Assembly: GCA_903869595.1 (NCBI GenBank)
Contig: CAIPZV010000044.1
Span: 38,466-102,465, forward strand
Direction of reading: 5' to 3'
Source: an uncultured beta proteobacterium
GTDB lineage: Bacteria > Pseudomonadota > Gammaproteobacteria > Burkholderiales > Burkholderiaceae_C
Length of the DNA: 64,000 nt
Part shown: in pieces, positions 62,747 to 64,000 of the stretch
How the letters are laid out: every line of letters begins with the position of its first letter
Position numbering within the stretch: the stretch's first letter is position 1
Program-made: the position numbers and the translations under genes
The notes under the pieces: model-generated
What the model saw: the letters and a program-made list of their open reading frames with translations, nothing else
Databases searched by the model: none
Told to the model about the DNA's origin: nothing

Positions 62747-63649
62747 ATGTTTAAATCGAAAACTTCGCGCCGTTTTTTATTGTTGGCCGCGGTTCTTACC
62801 TCTCTCACCTTAGTCGCTTGTGGTGGTAATACCTACAAGAACCAAGCCAACACCGTCACTCCCGCGCTGGGCGCCACTTATAACGCAGATGTCTATGTGT
62901 ACGCAGCCGATGGAATTACCCTTTTAGGTCAAGGCAAGACCGGCGGCCTCAACGATGCCAATCCAGGCAAAGCCAATTTAACGCTCAGTGGTTACACAGC
63001 GGGAACGCCGGTGATTGTCAAAGTCGTCCTCGATCCTGCGAACAATGCCAGCTACTACGATGAGACTAAGCCGAGCGAAGTCTCAGTCAAGCCCACCTCC
63101 AAATTCACGATGCTGTCCATCCTGCCCTCCGCGACATCCGGGCAGGACTTCAGCGCCAATCCATTGACCAATATGGCGGCCAAGTTTGCGGGTATTTCGG
63201 CTGACAAATTGGGCGCCACCAAGCTGAGCACACCCTTGGTAGCAGACAAAGTGTTTGAGGGCGTGGCAAAGACCAATTTGGTGCTTGGCTTGCCTACTTC
63301 CACCAATATATTGGCGCCCGTTACGCCAGCGACTAAAACCAAGCCCACCCCCGACGGCACCCTGAGCAATTTGCTGGTGGTTATGGCCACTGCGTCATTG
63401 GGGCAGACGCTGGACCCTATTGAGCGTGCAGCAAATTTGACAAATGCCATCAAGTCTGATGGGACGATTGACACCAATAAGTCGTCCACATTTACCGAAC
63501 TCAATGCCGCATTGATGAAAGTAAGCAATTTGGGCATCAGTGTCGCAGCGCCAAAAACTACGATCGACGACGCCACACTGAACGCCGCCAAGGAAGAAGC
63601 TAGCAAGGCTGTATCTAAATTTACAGGTTCCAACACTGGCGGTAATTAA
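62747..63649 (+). CDS. Lipoprotein of unknown family
   Basis: 300 residues. Lipobox TLVAC with lipidated C25, then a Gly/Asn-rich start and a carboxypeptidase-regulatory-like segment (YNADVYVYAADGITLLGQGKTGG, TLSGYTAGTPVIVKVVL). The rest is Ala/Thr/Asn-rich helices. RBS AAGGGG precedes the ATG. I recognise no family. It precedes a YjbH-like gene in the same frame; a surface role is likely. Confidence 0.6.
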   Translation: MFKSKTSRRFLLLAAVLTSLTLVACGGNTYKNQANTVTPALGATYNADVYVYAADGITLLGQGKTGGLNDANPGKANLTLSGYTAGTPVIVKVVLDPANNASYYDETKPSEVSVKPTSKFTMLSILPSATSGQDFSANPLTNMAAKFAGISADKLGATKLSTPLVADKVFEGVAKTNLVLGLPTSTNILAPVTPATKTKPTPDGTLSNLLVVMATASLGQTLDPIERAANLTNAIKSDGTIDTNKSSTFTELNAALMKVSNLGISVAAPKTTIDDATLNAAKEEASKAVSKFTGSNTGGN

Positions 63650-63667
63650 GCTCGGATACCCACGGTT

Positions 63668-64000
63668 TTGCACCGACTGGCATTTCACTGCGCTCCCGCA
63701 CCCCACCGGTCCGGGGGCGCTTTGCTTGTGGTCTGGGCGCTTGGCGCCCTCGCGTCTTCGCCATCGGCACTGGCGCAAAGCGCCTACACCCTCTCGCCCC
63801 TGGGCACCCGCGGCGCCATCAACACCCCCACTGCTGACGTGCTGCCTTGGGGTGACGCCGCAGTAGCCCTGGTCAACAGCAACCCAGAGACTAAAAACAA
63901 GCGCCCCGGTGTGGGCGAGTTTGGAAGCCTGGTGGGCGGCTTTGGTTTTCTGCCCGGTTTGGAAGGCGTCGCGCGGCTGGCCTATGCGGGCGATTCGCGG
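63668..64000 (+). CDS. YjbH-like exported protein, 3' cut by window end
   Basis: Partial, 111 codons visible. Probable TTG start at 63668 (HRLAFHCAPAPHRSGGALLVVWALGAL, signal peptide, cleavage near ALA-QS); GTG 63728 is an alternative. Mature start YTLSPLGTRGAINTPTADVLPWGDAAV fits the YjbH group (G-x-I-x-T-PTA-x-x-x-P-x-G), outer-membrane proteins of exopolysaccharide loci. The same frame runs 18 bp after the lipoprotein stop. The remainder is outside the window. Confidence 0.5.
   Translation, partial: MHRLAFHCAPAPHRSGGALLVVWALGALASSPSALAQSAYTLSPLGTRGAINTPTADVLPWGDAAVALVNSNPETKNKRPGVGEFGSLVGGFGFLPGLEGVARLAYAGDSR

Overview
The window reads as a contiguous stretch of chromosome from a betaproteobacterium of the order Burkholderiales, most likely family Comamonadaceae. 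The reasons are high G+C coding DNA, the conserved neighbourhoods rsmI-yraN-diaA-dolP, dprA/def-fmt, pilT-pilU/yggS and yajC-secD-secF, a Bug-type (TctC) binding protein, a HiPIP, DUF3567 and DUF3108 proteins, and a RcoM-type CO regulator. No rRNA, tRNA, CRISPR array, IS element or prophage was seen.

Layout. 1-580: a HigB/HigA toxin-antitoxin pair whose toxin is cut by the window edge and frameshifted at a T9 tract. 629-2007: rfaE2 and a di-iron ferritin-like protein. 2193-9171: eight tightly packed genes (COG2907 FAD oxidoreductase, DUF1365, Cfa-like methyltransferase, chalcone-isomerase-like protein, MFS/GPH carrier, DUF3833 lipoprotein, SDR, NTF2-like protein) behind two palindromes; this looks like a membrane-lipid modification operon with an unknown product. 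9185-25537: mostly housekeeping (gst, purB, rsmI-yraN-diaA-dolP, a beta-hydroxyacid dehydrogenase, pilU-pilT, yggS, a SemiSWEET, dacB, MFS, yajC-secD-secF), interrupted by a 0.8 kb repeat-rich gene-free block at 20187-20968. A 10-codon ORF fused to a perfect terminator lies at 18213-18284. 25565-36904: an HTH-REC regulator, dprA, a secreted protein, def-fmt, azlCD, pgk, HiPIP, a DEAD-box helicase, small conserved proteins and a cupredoxin.

36989-48070 is a form I (molybdenum, copper-type) CO dehydrogenase locus: coxM-coxS-coxL, then coxG-coxD-coxE, a MocA-like nucleotidyltransferase and a 2OG-Fe(II) oxygenase. It sits downstream of a PAS-LytTR regulator with the RcoM heme-ligand set, with an unidentified membrane protein and a coxF/xdhC gene on the opposite strand. 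CoxL carries the AYRCSFR active-site loop, so the locus probably supports aerobic CO oxidation under CO control.

48067-49898: psd and a LysR regulator. 50176-56862: a lower-G+C chaperone-usher fimbrial operon (mini-subunit, two pilins, chaperone, usher, tip adhesin), possibly acquired. 57005-62522: glcD-type oxidase, tctC, matB and an aminotransferase, an organic-acid neighbourhood that includes malonate activation. 62747-64000: a lipoprotein and the start of a YjbH-like envelope protein, probably the beginning of a surface-polysaccharide locus that continues outside the window. Several monocistronic genes show a TAnnnT-like box about 6 nt before an ATG with no Shine-Dalgarno, which suggests leaderless transcription.
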